Positions 15,619 through 28,039 of a stretch of DNA of 64,000 bases are shown in pieces. The notes under the pieces are model-generated. The model had not been told where the DNA came from. It did not search any database and saw only the letters and a program-made list of their open reading frames with translations. Numbering within the stretch: position 1 is the first letter of the stretch; the number at the start of each line of letters is the position of its first letter. The position numbers and the translations under genes were made by a program. Source of the DNA: Desmodesmus armatus. Lineage: Eukaryota; Chlorophyta; Chlorophyceae; Sphaeropleales; Scenedesmaceae. The stretch is from positions 1-64,000 of the forward strand of contig VIIQ02000688.1 of the NCBI GenBank assembly GCA_007449985.2, written 5' to 3'.

Positions 15619-16622
15619 GTGCACTTGCAGGGCAGGCCTACACCGCTGCTGCCTGTTTGAGCACTTGCCGATGTGATCAATTCAGCGGTCCTTGCCTTGC
15701 CGTGTGACCTATACAACACATTGCCACGCATGCTGTTTCAACATACTGACCTACAAGATGCTGCTTCGTGTGAGCACACTCTTAACGTGTGAGCACACTC
15801 ATAAAGGCACACACTGCATGGGGCTAAAAGCCAATATTCCCTTGCTGCGGTTACTGCTGACAAGTGTTCAAAACCTATCCACCACACTGAGCAGAACTGC
15901 AGGCCTGTCCAAGCGAGGACCTATCATGTACAGTCTTGGGCCTGGTGGGATGGCTGCCTGTGCTGGCTACGGTACCGTAGTGTCCGACCTGAACTGCCGC
16001 CTGATTTGGCCTTGGAACTGTCACACTGTACATAACATCAAGTGCTTGCTGAACGTGCTGCGGGCTGCGGTGATAAGAGTGTTGGCAAGCCGAATGCATT
16101 GCCAGAGTGCAGGTGGGGTGGTAACTGAGGTCCACTGAGGTTCTTGTGGACCTCCTCACATGTGCAGTGTGCGTTGAAAGCTCAGGCCAAAGAAATTGAG
16201 GGCTCAGGCCAGAGTGAATGAGGCCACGGCAACATGCAGTGGACTCTTCAACTTGACTTCAAGTTCCATGTCACACGTCACACAAGACAGCAGAACCCCA
16301 CAGCAGGGCTTGAAGCCAGGCAGCAAGGTGAACACGCTGTGTGGAGTTAGTTGGCAGCATTCACAGTCCCTTGCAACCCGCACAGGCTTCAACAACCATC
16401 AGCAGCAGCGTCAGATCTGGCACAGGGCTTACTCATAGATACGAAGCCCACGTCTTCTGCAATCGACGTATTGACCTTTGTGTCTCTCGTGCATTACGTG
16501 AGCTCTACTGCGGGCTCCCCCTACGCCCAGCCGAAACACCTCAGCCTGAAGCAGCACGCTCCTCCACCTCGGGCGCCCGCAGGGGCCGCAGAGGCCGGTG
16601 TTGTCTGTCCCGTGTGTAGCGT

Positions 16623-19600
16623 ATGATTCACTCCCTGAACTTGGACAGCTTCTACCTGACAGAGGAGCAGCTAGAGAACAGCCCCTCTCGCCAAGATGGG
16701 ATTGACAAGGACACAGAGGCCAATCTGCGTATGTACGGTTGTGAGATCATCCAGGAGGCAGGCATCATGCTGGCCTTTGACCAAGTGGTCATGGCCACCG
16801 GGCAGGTGCTGCTGCATCGCTTCTACTGCAAGCGCTCCATGAAGACCTTCAATGTCAAGGTGGGTGCTGCTCTGCTGTTGGCACTGCTCACTGAGCCTCC
16901 AGCACGCATGATGGCACTGAATGACTGCTTTTTAACCCTCATGGGCCCAACTACAGGTCTCATCAGCCCACCAAACATGTGCTGGTGTGCTGTGCCCTGC
17001 AGAAGCTTGCTGCCACTGCCCTGTGGATGGCTGCCAAGCTTGAAGAGGTGAAGGAGGTGCGAGACCATCCCAGGAAGCTGTTGGAGATGGTGATGGTGAC
17101 AGTGGACCGCAGCATCACGCGGCGGGAAACCCCCGAAGGCCGCAAGCTGACTGTCTTGGACACACACAGCAAGGTGGGGACTGAGAGCGACAGCCCTGCC
17201 AGTGTCTGGTTCAGACAGGGTGCACACAGGGGGGGGGGGGGGGGAGGCTGCAGTGCTATCAGCGGAGATGCTTGTGCACGCATGTTGCTGGATTTTGCAG
17301 GCTTCCTCAGCATACGAGTATGGCCAAGCAAGTTTCCTTCCTTGTGACGGGCGTTTTGAACCACGCAACTGCCGCATGAAGAGTCATGTTGTGGTGCCTG
17401 CAGGAGGGCGAGGAGTTCAGGCGTGCACTGATCAGGTACGAGTCGGAGATGCTCAAGGCCTTTGGTTTCATCATGAATGTGGAGCACCCTCACAGGCTGC
17501 TGTGCAACTACTGCCAGATCCTGTTTGCGCCCTACCTCAGCAAGGAAGAGAAGCAGGACTTTGTGAATTCCTTCATCCAGGAGTCATGGAACATCGCCAA
17601 TGACAGGTGTGTAGACTGTAACTGTTGGCTGTGTGTCCGCTGCTGTTGGCTGTGGAGGATCTGCATGATTGTGTGAGCAACCTCTTTGCTGACTTGCTGT
17701 GCTGACTTGCTGTGGGGCACCTGTGCTTCAGCGCTTTGCATATGATGGTGTATGGGTCCAGACCAGTTGTCTGTCCACAGCTGGCGCTGATCTTGCACTG
17801 TGGTGTGCTCTTTCTTCTGCCTTGTCCTGCAGCATGCGCTCGACGCTGTGTGTGCGCTTCAGGGGCTCAGTGGTGGCCTGCGGCATCATCTTCTACACGA
17901 GCAGGAAGATGAAGGTGAGGCAGCCCCGCTGCCACCGGTACTCAGCTCTCCAGCATGTGCATGCTGCAGCTGTGGACACATGGGCTATGTTATGTTGCAT
18001 GGACAGCGCATGAAGTTGGCGCTGGGACACCCAGTTTGCGCATGCCATGTCAGCATGATTCGATCGCTACAGGCGATCAGCATGGCTCAGCACAACAGGC
18101 AGTCCAGCTGCAACAGGCTGTGCATGGCTACGGCTGTGGGACACACGGGCTTTGAATCCGCATGGACAGCGCATAAAACTGGTGCTGGGTGCTGGGATGC
18201 CCAGTTCAGGCATGCCATGTGGCACGATTCAGGCGCTACAGGCGTTCAGCATGGCTCAGCAGAACAGGCAGTACAGGGGACGTGTCAGGTGTCTTCACCC
18301 CCCTTATTTTCATGTCTGCTGCCGCGCAGTTTCCGCTGCCGGACAATTGGTGGGAGCTGTTCACCGTGAAGCTGGAGGACATGTGTGACGTCTGCCGTAT
18401 CCTGCATGAGCTGTACCTGTAAGTACTGCCACAAGCTGTTGTTGCCAGCGAACCGGCTGTCCCTGCTAGTGTTTTGGCAAGTGCAGCCCCGCAATCGATG
18501 CATTCTGTCTGGCATGAGCAGTCAAGATGCATTGGTGGGCTGATACTTGCATGCCTGCCTCGCTGCGCCAAATGCGGCTCGATGTGGGGTGATGCTGTGT
18601 TTGTTTGCAAATGACCTACCGTGCCATCGCAAATGGTCCCATGTGCCATCTATGAACGCATGTGCTGTGCTGCGCCTTCCCGTCCTGCAGGACCCCCAAG
18701 CCCAGCTTTGTCCCTGTGTGCCACCAGCTGCTGCCCAGCAAGCCGCCTACACCCGCCATCGGGGCTGGAGGCGCTGCTGTCAAGGGCGCGCCAGCGACAG
18801 CTACACCCACCCCTATGCTGGGAGCCACTCCGGAGCTCAACAACCGGCCAGGAGGCAAGCCGCTGGACCCCAGCATACGCCGGACACTCCCCGCCAGCGA
18901 GTCCACACCCAATCTGGTGGGTGCCCTCACTGTTTGCTGTACCAACACTGCTTCACACGGGGTATTGAGCAGCGCAGCAGACGTCTTGGCTAGGATAGGC
19001 AGGGACACTTCCAACAGGAACATCGACACGATGAAGCCGTCCACATGCTCATGGTGGTATGCTGTTTGTGTGTTGGTCCTTAGCTCAATAATGCTTTGAC
19101 ATGCTGTGTGTCTTCATAGTCTTGTCAGGCCCTTACACATTCAGCCCATGATCAACACCAAGTCCGCATGTTGGCAAACTTGTTTTGCTGCAGGCTGCAG
19201 CGCCAGCAGCCGCGGCAAACGGGGCCGGAGGTGGCTCTGCTCTGCAGTCTCCTGCTGACGCCGCTGCGCCCAACAGCGCGCGCAAGCGCAGCCGCAGTCG
19301 CTCCCCTGGCTCTCCTGCCGAGGAGGGCCGCAAGCGTCAGCAGCTGGGCAGTTCACAGCCGCAGGCAGGCCCTTCAGAGCAGCAGCTGCAGGACAAGGCC
19401 CGGGAAGCCATTGCAGCTGCAGGGAAGCGGCCACTGTCGCGTCCCCCTGGCGACAGGGACAGGGAGAGCAGGGACAACAAGGACCGTGGTGTCTACGACA
19501 GGGGCTCCCGCCGTGACAAGCCTCGCAGCCGCAGCAGGAGCAGGCGCAGCCGCAGCCGAGACCGGAAGCGCAGCCGCAGCCGTGACGGCAGAAGCAGGCG

Positions 19601-20177
19601 CAGCCGCAGCAGAGACCGCAAGCGCAGCCGCAGCCGGGACAAGAGCAGGCGCAGCAGGAGCCGCAGCAAGGACCGGCGCCGCAGCAGGAGCAGGGACCGG
19701 CGGCGAGAGCGCGACCACAAAGACAGCAGGAGCCGCTGCGTGCGGGACAGCAGGGAGGGGCCTGACAAGAGCAGGGAGCTCAAAAGCCCAGCCAAGCCCG
19801 CCAACAAGCAGCCGCCGCAGCAGCCGGAGGTCAAGTACCCCTCTCCACCAGCGCTGCCAGCTGCTAGCCCCATGCCTGATAAGGAAGCTGGTGACACTGC
19901 AGCAGCAGCACTACCACCACCACCAGGGGGCAGCAGTAAGCAGCAGCAGCGCGGGAGCAGGGTGAACGGCGTCGGCAGTGGCAGTGATCAGGCCCCCCAG
20001 CATGGCAAGTCTGCAGCAGCAGACTCTTCCACAGCAGGGGACAAGACTGCGCTGCCGCCCAAGCCGAAGCCAAAGGCTGTGCGCAAGCAGCACCCCTCTG
20101 GTGCTGTGGCAAGCCCGGTTAGCAGCCCCAACTCGCAGGGCGACAAGGGGGCGGCGCCAACAGGAGGCACTGACTGA
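16623..20177 (+). CDS. CYCL1: cyclin L (arginine-rich cyclin) with C-terminal RS domain
   Basis: Cyclin L is the nuclear partner of CDK11-type kinases and links transcription to pre-mRNA splicing. Exons: 16623-16859, 17003-17173, 17404-17606, 17833-17914, 18330-18418, 18691-18916, 19194-20177; every phase closes, giving 663 residues. The start matches the plant cyclin L N-terminus: a Met-Ile start, then FYLTEEQLENSPSRQDGID. The first cyclin fold includes GCEIIQEAGI, MATGQVLLHRFYCK and AAKLEE; it is followed by GFIMNVEHPHR, WNIANDSMRSTLCVRF and, in the second fold, VVACGIIF and FPLPDNWWELF. The last exon encodes an Ala-rich linker, then about 90 residues of alternating Arg/Ser/Asp (RS domain) typical of speckle-localised splicing proteins, then a Pro/Lys tail. 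A TGTAA at 20424-20428 is a candidate poly(A) signal. No break was seen. Confidence 0.93.
17999..18275. repeat. two-copy degenerate tandem repeat inside a cyclin L intron
   Basis: The segment beginning ATGGACAGCGCAT at about 17999 recurs at about 18162, and both copies end near CAGCA(C/G)AACAGGCAGT. The period is about 160 bp with substitutions and small indels. It lies wholly within the intron between cyclin L exons 4 and 5. Confidence 0.75.
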
Positions 20178-21070
20178 GGGTGTTGTTGCCAGTCATGCGT
20201 CGTTCCGGACAACAGGTAGGCAGCAATGAGCGGGGATGTGTAGTATGTTCTTCATGTTACAGTGTGGGCATGTTGGGTTCTGCTTGGGACTTGCCGGAGC
20301 GTGCGGTTCAGCTGGTTGCCGAGGGTGTGGTGTCTGATGGCAAATGCTCAGGTCTGGCGTGGAGTGAATGGAAGGGCTGGTCTGGTCGATTTTTGTTGTT
20401 GGCGTGCACTCGTGCAACTTGACTGTAACCCCTCCCTACCCATCACCGCTAACTCAAAACCCTTCTGTACCCCTCCGTTGCTGGCTATCAGCCAGACTCT
20501 TCGCATATCACCTGGCCCTGACCCTGCACAACATGCACGAAACAACATGCAATTTGTGTGGCACCGTACTGTGTGACTTGCACTCAAAGCTGTATGTCAC
20601 CTAGGGTTGCTGCTTCCAGCTCAGCAAAGGACATATGCATGTAGGCGATGTATGTTGGCCCTGGAACTCATGCTGTCACCTTGTGTCCTTATCCGCCAGG
20701 TCGACCATCAAAACACCCCTGGGCATCAACCCATGGATGGTGTGTGGACTTGCAGCAGCGTGGCACAGCCAGCCTGCCTGGTCTCTGCCGTCTCCAGCTA
20801 CGCCATGCCGCCACGACCGCCGCCGCCGCCGCCGCTGCCAATACCACATGATTCAGCCACACAGTAGGGTAGCTATTTCTGCATTTAGCGTGTGCATGTG
20901 CAGTTGGCCTGGTAGCATTGCGCCCTGAGTGTCTGTCAGGTGGTATTTGGCATTCGTGAGGGGTGGGATGGGGGCTGGGCGCACCTGTGTTGGTGCATTC
21001 GTCAAAGTGGTGTTGCACGCATTTTTTGCCTGTCTAGCATTGACCTGCAGAGCGCTGTTGGAACATATGC

Positions 21071-21157
21071 AGGCACTGGGATGTGTGCCAGGCCGTAGTT
21101 GGTGACAAGACGTTGGCATTGGAATGTGTGCCAGGCCGTAGTTGGTGACAAGTCGTG
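21071..21157. repeat. 43-bp tandem duplication
   Basis: ATGTGTGCCAGGCCGTAG and the following GTTGGTGACAAG occur at 21081 and again at 21124, a 43-bp period, two copies with few mismatches. Confidence 0.85.
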
Positions 21158-22920
21158 AAATTGCGGCATGTGATAGGTTGGTGTCTAGATGTTCCCTGTG
21201 GACTTGCGGCATGTGGTAGGTTCCAGTCGTAGCCGACTGGCGCCTGCGCAGGCCTGCAGATGTGGCCCCGTCCTGTGGCACACTCACAGTACTGTTGAGT
21301 GTATGCACTGGCTTCTCTGCTGATGTCATGCTTGTGAGGTGTTTGTCACTGTAGTGGTCAACATGCCGTTGTGACGCTCTTCTTCTGCGCATGTGCCTTT
21401 TACATAGACAGATCCATACAGCATGCTTTGCTGACAACTGTCTGCATCCTGCACTATTGTACAAAGTTCTGCGCTGTTTGTTTTTCCGCACAGCTTGCTG
21501 CTGTTGAAGCGCTGGTACAGGCTAGCTTGGTTGAGCCGCTGCCCAACACGTTGGACAGCACCCTGCCATGTGGTGGAGAGCCTCGACTGTGCCTACTGCG
21601 CTCACTAGGTTTTGTGCATCGATCCAGGGGGTGTGTCCTGTCGCCGGGCCTTGCGCTGTGCATCACGGCGACTTCATGCTGCATGTCTTGCATACATGAC
21701 AGGTTGGGTTGGTTGGATGTTGGGGTGCACTGCACATATGAGAGGGGGCAGGCGCATTGTATTGTAGGCTGTAGGGCAGCAGGTAGGTCTCAGGAAACAA
21801 CCACATGTGGAGCCGGCGGCATCAGTTCAAGTGGTGGCGGCGGCGGTGATGGCGGCATTGCGGCGTGGCTGCTGCAGACGGCGCAGAGCGGAACCGTGCG
21901 CTGAGCGCCCTGTGGCAGGCTGGCTGCTGCACAGGCTCGCGTCAAGTCCACACACCTCCTTGCGGGCAGCCAGCGGATGGTTGTTGTGTTGCATCGCGCG
22001 TGTGTGGTGCAGAGTGGTGTGCTGTGTGCAGATGGGTGTTGACCAGAGGGATGTGAGCTGGTGTTGTGTGTGATGCTGCTCAGTGATGCCTCATAATATA
22101 TACGCTATTCTGAACCACAATGTGGACAGATTCTTGCAACCTGAGGGCAGTGTTTGGTGTGCAGTGTGTCGGCAATGATTTGTGTGAGTGTGTTTGTGTG
22201 TGTGATGGCTCACCCACCCTGTGAGGCGTGAGGCCCAGACGTCCAGCCTTGCGATACTCAATATCAACTCGTTAATAATTCCCTGCCTGCCCTTGCTGCA
22301 CTGCTACAGGTCCTACCCAACTGTACTGATCAGCACAGCTATGATGTCCAGTCCTACCGACCACATCGCCACGCTGCTTTGCGGGCGTCGCCAGATGTCT
22401 GCCCGTGCACACATGTGGCGGAAGCAAGCCTGTGCTCTTGGCTGTTCTGGGGGCCGGGATGTTGTGTAGGGATGCTGCTGCGCTGTATCTCAACTCAAGG
22501 TTTGACAACCCATGTGCAGCCTTGTCAGAAATGTACCTACTTTTGGTGATGTATTCTGCTTTCCACTGTGTGGTATCACTGCTGTTGGCTTTCAACAGCT
22601 GCAGTGCCCGCATGTGACTGTCTTTGACGGATCTGCTCCTGCATAAGGGGTAACAAGTAAGTGCTGCTGCACCAGCTTTTGTATTGCTTGACCTTCTGAC
22701 CTGGTAACAACCTCATCTGGCGGTGTGGATTTGAACAAGTAGTAGCACTTCACAGCCACTGTCCTATGGAAAAGTTGTTAGGCATCACCAGTGTGAACAC
22801 TCAACAGCTGCTGCCTCTTGGGTGGTAACAGTCCCACTCCACTCCAGTCAACATTTGCCCATCAGGCGCCCCTAGATTGTGACACTGCGCCAGCAATCAG
22901 CGCCACAAGGTCACTACAAG

Positions 22921-22921
<1 letters not shown>

Positions 22922-22980
<59 letters not shown>
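22922..22980. repeat. (CA)n microsatellite
   Basis: An uninterrupted CA run of about 59 bp. Confidence 0.97.
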
Positions 22981-22982
<2 letters not shown>

Positions 22983-23429
22983 CAGGTGGTCGGCACCACC
23001 CAGCACTGCTTGAACACATGTACACTCTGCATCAGCACCCGAAATGCTTTCCACTGTATGAGCAAAGCTCACAACGAGCAAGACAAACTGGAGGGAACAG
23101 GCCCTGTTCCCTGGGCCAGCGCTGGTTGCTTGAACAACGGGGCATTTAGCTGAACCAGGGCCCAACCTCTGAATCGTGTAGAGGTTGTGGCACAGTTTGC
23201 CTCCACAAATGGTGAATGAGCCTGTGCCATCAGGCATACACATACGTCTGAAGCTCTACCCACCCTGCAGAACAAGCAAAGGGCATTCAGTACAATCTAG
23301 CAACCTCCAACCTCGGGCCCTCCAAAGCCACGGCATGCCTGATGTGTTCTGGCTGCTGCATGGCCGCATGGGCCCCTGGATTTTCTACAGCAGACTCTGC
23401 AGGCCATACTCAATCTCAAAGCCTTGCCC

Positions 23430-23882
23430 TCACTTCAAAAGCTGCGAGTGGATGGGGTTGTTGTGCACTACCCTGTCATCCTGCATTGCATCAAGGAGCG
23501 CATGCCGCATCTCTGGCTCTGCAGTGGCCGCGTCCTGCAGTGCCTTGTCCAATGTTGCTCCCAGGTCTTGCAGTATGGGGGGTTTTGGGCTGGGTGGCAG
23601 GGAGTGGGTGGAGGAGGGGCTGGGTGCTGACTCGACAGGATGGCTGTCATCTACAGTCCGCACGCTCAACCCAAGCGACCTCAAAGCCGCAGACAGGGCA
23701 CTCGTTAGAATGGTCAACTTTTCCGCAATGTAACCCTTGTTCTGAGCAGGCCTGAGCTGGGATTCGTCAGTTTGCATCTCGGACAGGTTGCACGACACCA
23801 CGAGCAATACACGATGGCTGCGCTTGTTCTTTCGGTGCAACACTTCCTTTTCGGGCACACAAAGGTTATCCTGGGATTGCAC
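23430..23882 (-). CDS. unassigned minus-strand open frame, 150 codons
   Basis: A frame with plausible protein composition: a basic N-terminal part with VLLVVSCNLSEMQTDE, a helical stretch EKLTILTSALSAALRSLG, a Pro/Ser linker and a helical C-terminus. There is no homologue I recognise and no confirmed start; splice sites are uncertain. The opposite strand at its 3' edge reads like an LRR, so at most one of the two is real. Confidence 0.25.
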   Translation of the reverse strand: MQSQDNLCVPEKEVLHRKNKRSHRVLLVVSCNLSEMQTDESQLRPAQNKGYIAEKLTILTSALSAALRSLGLSVRTVDDSHPVESAPSPSSTHSLPPSPKPPILQDLGATLDKALQDAATAEPEMRHALLDAMQDDRVVHNNPIHSQLLK

Positions 23883-24146
23883 GTCCCATACACCTCCTAC
23901 ACACGCTTTGCAACCAACTTTGTTGACTCATGACTGTGTTTGACTTTTTCTGGGAGCTGATACGAGTGTATAGTATCAGAGAGTCTTCTCTAGGATAATG
24001 TTTTTGGCCGTGAGAGTGTTTCAACAGCTCTTGCAGTGTCTGTATGTGACTGAATCAGACGGTTTTGAGCAGCAATCAGCACACAACATCATCCATCAGC
24101 ACACTCCCCAGACAGAGCTTGTGTTGCTCTTCACAGCGGATTAGTC

Positions 24147-27100
24147 ATGGAATCAGAACCTATGGCTTCAGCAAGTGGTGTTGGTACCACGCTTGTTGTG
24201 CAGCAGGTCAGAAAGAAGCTGAGCAGCGCTGCTGCTAGCCTTGAGTGTGTGCGCTTCACCGCCAATCCATGAAGCAGTCAAGCACAACCCAGTCAGAGCA
24301 TGTCATTCAAGCCTCTCAACGTCTGCTTGTGTCCCTGTACAGAGGTTCAGCAGCAGCACAGGAGCCATTCCGGGCAGGCTGGACCCTGATGTGGCAAGCC
24401 TGTCTCTGTGTGTCGATCAGCACATGGCAGCACTCACCAAGGACGCAGTGGTAAGTCTGAGCAACATGTATATGGTGCTGCATGCATAGTTGACCTTGTG
24501 GAGGGGGTAGCTGCAGGTGTTGCTCCGTTTGCTGGACAAGCTGTAGCTGGCGATAAGCAGCGTAGGGTAGAGCTGCGATTTTTGCCTGCAGCTGCCATGC
24601 CTCCACCAGGACGGCACGGCACAGGCGTCACCGGTACTGCTCAAGTGTGATACACTGAGTTTGGAATGCGTGTCAATCATCCCATGTGCCAACTGCAGGA
24701 CCACTTGTTGGCTGTCAAAGCCCGCCTGCTGGCCAACATGGACGCAGCAGTCGAGCAGGAGAATGAAGAGGGCAACATGAGGCTGCAAACCAAGCAGGCA
24801 CGCTTGCAGCAAGGGATCCATGCAGCATTGACAGCTTGCTAGTGATTGGTCCGTGCTAAGCTGAGCCGTTGGGTACAGCACATGTGGGGTCGGGTTCAGC
24901 ACTCAGTCGCCAGGGTCGGACACAATTTGTGGTTATTGACGCACTTCTGAGTCGACCATCTTGTCCGACGGCTCTGATGCTGATTGCAGGCAGAGCTTGA
25001 GGCAACTGCTGCAGAGCTGCAGCACATGCAGACAGTGCTCGCAGGCAATGAGCTTGTGCTGGACAGGTCAGTCTGCCACAGCAGGGCAGGCCGCCCAGCA
25101 GTTGATGCGCCACCTGTGGCGACAGAGAACTGCAACGCACAGCTGTGCTGATCACTCAGACGGTGCCACCGAATGACAAGTGGTCATTCTTTTGCAGTGT
25201 GCAGCTGCTGCATGACCATGGCCGCCGCATGTGTGCTGTTGCATGGTGCCACCGGGCGCCCTGGGCTTTCACCACCTGTGAGGGTGCAACTTCGGGTCAT
25301 GCTAGCCTGACGTAGACCCATGCCCAAATTTGTTGCGACTCAGACAACACTACGCTCACTGCTTGCCCCACCCGCCCTGACGCATTCCTTCACTTGCTCA
25401 GGGTTGCCGGCGGGTACGCAGCCAAGCAGCGTGCCGTGTATGACAGGCTGAACCTCCTGCGCAGCTGGTACGTGTGGCGTGAGTGGGCTCACAAAGAGCG
25501 CAGGCTGCAGTACTTGGGCTTCAGGCTGCAGAAGTGGTATGTGAGGCGCTGGCTCCTCGGCAGGGCCTGGGACAGGTGAGCCCTGCACAACTGATTGGAG
25601 CTGGTCAACATTCAAGACATGAGGCAGCCAACGGAGGGGCACAATCAGCACAGAATGACTGATTGGTTATGGGTGATTGGTTTGAGCCGGCTCAGGCAGC
25701 TGCAGAGCGCCAAGCAGTGTGGCAGCTGCCGCACGATATCCCTGAGCTGCTGCTAGGGGCCATGCAGGGGGCACTGCAGCAGTAGGCTTGAGCAGCAAGA
25801 GTGGTGGCCAGAGTCTTCAAGCCTGCTTACGGGTGTGTAGACACAGGGATGTGTGCTGGCATGGCTGGAAAGCTCATTCAAGGTGTGCAGGAACTTCCTG
25901 CAGCTGAGCAGTGCTGCTGTTCATCCGCAACCAGAAACCACCCAAGGACACTGTCACAACAGATGCACTGCGCATGGCATGCGCCTCCAGGCTTACTGAG
26001 TCTCGCTCAACCCCAAAGTGTGCGTGCACAGCGCAACCCACCAGATTACACATTCTGTTGCATGCTTGCTGCTGTGTGCAGGTGGCTGGGGCAGGCTCGG
26101 CTGCAGTACAGAACCCTGGTGGCAGAGCGGGCGGAGAAGCAGCAGAAGGCTGATGCTGCCGCGCTGCATGCCATCCATGCTCAGGAGGCGGGCGAACTCA
26201 GGTGGGTGCAAGCCATGCCAGAGGTGGTCCGTGGCGGGTTGTCACATGAGCAGCACGCTGTCAGCACTGGCAAGGGCAGTGTGCATTCAGCAGCCAGCCG
26301 CGCTGCCTACTAGTAGTGGAGTGCTACAGGATATCATGGACGCAGGCAACCTGCCTCCGTGCTGCAGAGAACAGGTTGTCGGCCACCACTCGTTCAGTGA
26401 CTGAACGCATGGCAGCTGACGGCAGACATCCTGCTCATCTTGCATGACTGGGGCTGCTGGTCTGCCAACAAGACGGGACCTCTGTGCGTCTGCACCAGCC
26501 TCATTCCAGCTACATCATACGTCAGTGAGCCACATGCAGACAGGCTGTCTGCAGTCACGGCTGTCAATGTCACTCGCTGTGTGCTTGTGCACTGCAGGTC
26601 TGAGATCGACGCCCTCCAGGCACAGCTGCAGGAGGAGGCTGCAGCCCGCAACAGGATGGAGGAGGAGATGAAGCGCTCATTCATGAGGGGTAAGTGAGCT
26701 CAGCACTGCAGTACAGCCCCCTGCTTGCGCCTGCGCTTGGACACAGACAGTTGGCAGCAGGTGTCCAACATCACCTTGATGCTACTGCATTCCCCAGCAT
26801 TCAGTGTGGTGCTGCAAAGTACTATTTTACACAAGACTTTACACAGTACCTGGCAATCCACTCGTGCTGCAGCCTGCAATCATGATCACAGCTAATCGCA
26901 GTGATGTGTACATCATGTGCTGACAAGTGTGCCTGTTGGTGTCCCTGTAGGTGCCACCGCCATCAACCTGGAGGCACTACAGATGATGCGCAGAGGGGCG
27001 CCACCCTCTGGTGCCAACCCCTTCCCAGTGGCCCTGCCCCTCAACCCAGCAACAGCTGCGGCAGGGCTCGTGGCTGCTGGCGGGGGCCAGCTGGGCGGTG

Positions 27101-27639
27101 GAGCAGATGCTGAGGCAGCTGCTGACGGTTCAAATATTGAGGCTGCGGCTGGGGCAGCAGTAGACGGCCTCAGCAGCTCTCTGCGGGACTGGGGTCTCTC
27201 ACAGCAGCAGCAGCAGCAAGCACCCGCCCTGGGCGTGGCAGGGGCAGCAGAGCAGGGGCTGGCAGGGGCAGTTGGAGTGGTGAGGGAAGAGGCAACAGGG
27301 AGCAGCTCTGGGTGGGGGCATCTGCCAGGCGGCCAGCCAACAGGTGATAACTCTGCGCCGATACAGGCCCAGTCAGCATATGGAGCAGCTGCTGTGGTGC
27401 AGCTGCTGCAGCCGCAGGGTGCACACAGGGCAGGGCAGAGTGCGCTGAGCAGCTTGCCTGGGTTTGTTGCTCGGTCACCTGCCAGCAGGGTGTTTGTGGA
27501 GCGTGGGCCTGGCGCAGCAGCGTCACCGTCATCCCCGCAGAAAGGTTCCAACAGCCCACAGGCCAGCCGAAGCGTGGGTGCACGGCGCTCCCTTGGGGGT
27601 GCAGACGCAAGGGCAGCAGCCAGGGGGGGACACAGATGA
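24147..27639 (+). CDS. POC5: POC5-like centrin-binding centriolar protein
   Basis: POC5 is a centriole/basal-body protein that binds centrin through Sfi1-type repeats and is needed for centriole elongation. Exons: 24147-24206, 24343-24450, 24699-24797, 24990-25066, 25402-25575, 26082-26201, 26598-26689, 26951-27639. All phases close to give 472 residues if exon 3 uses a GC donor (CAG|GCACGC); otherwise that exon runs into a TAG at 24840-24842. Supporting motifs: a coiled coil (ENEEGNMRLQTKQ, AELEATAAELQ), a Trp-rich centrin-binding segment (LLRSWYVWREW, KWYVRRW, WDRWLGQARLQYR), another coiled coil, then KRSFMRGATAINLEAL. The last resembles the FMRG..LNLEA block that I recall from POC5 proteins. 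The C-terminus is a Gly/Ala/Gln/Ser-rich tail. The ATG at 24147 heads a 20-codon first exon. Assignment rests on recalled family features, not a search; another Sfi1-repeat protein is the main alternative. Confidence 0.62.
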
Positions 27640-27846
27640 TGCACAAGCAAATGTGACCGTTACCCCACCAGGCTGTTGGGAAGGACCCGTTTGAGGCATG
27701 TGAACCAGGTCCAGCTGTTGTGCATTTGTATTCAGGTGGTATGATAACGCGGCATAGTATGAAGCACTACCAGAGCATTTGATCGTAAAATGTTTGTCCT
27801 TCGATGATTTGTGAAGCTCCGATTTGGGTCATGACTGTTGAATAGT

Positions 27847-27879
27847 CACACCAGGAAACTTTCAAAGTATCCTGGTGTG
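27847..27879. repeat. 33-bp near-perfect palindrome
   Basis: Arms CACACCAGGA (27847-27856) and TCCTGGTGTG (27870-27879) enclose ACTTT-C-AAAGT (27858-27868). Only the A/A pair at 27857/27869 and the central base are unpaired. It could be a transposon terminal hairpin, a transcript terminator structure or part of a structured RNA. Confidence 0.9.
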
Positions 27880-28039
27880 TTCTTCATGGGCAGCTGGGGA
27901 GAAACTCGACCCATAAAGAAAAAATGGCTGCCCACCGAGCCAGTGATGCACAGGCCGGTTTTTGCGCAGTTGACGCGCAACTTGCCTGCTTTCGCAGAGC
28001 AAGCAATCCCTTTGCAGGGATGCAACTGAAAGTCTTGCA

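Larger units (their letters stand above)
13881..16622. other. intergenic; possible leucine-rich-repeat remnant
   Basis: No complete gene could be built. A minus-strand frame at 14821-15096 reads like an LRR fragment. A plus-strand frame at 15100-15618 is open but its composition is not distinctive. The region upstream of 16623 must contain the promoter and 5' UTR of cyclin L. Confidence 0.3.
20178..24146. other. long interval without a convincing gene
   Basis: This holds the probable cyclin L 3' UTR, a 43-bp tandem duplication (21071-21157) and a CA microsatellite (22922-22980). Isolated exon-like scraps are present: 21494-21590 after a CACAG acceptor reads AAVEALVQASLVEPLP in frame, and 23394-23460 reads LKALPSLQKLRVDG like an LRR. 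None could be assembled into a gene. The last few hundred bases must include the promoter of the POC5-like gene. Confidence 0.3.

Noticed and set aside
19374..19897. Long minus-strand frames opposite the cyclin L RS domain
   Set aside because: Arg/Ser repeats read as Leu-rich sequence on the reverse strand. The plus strand is established by cyclin homology.
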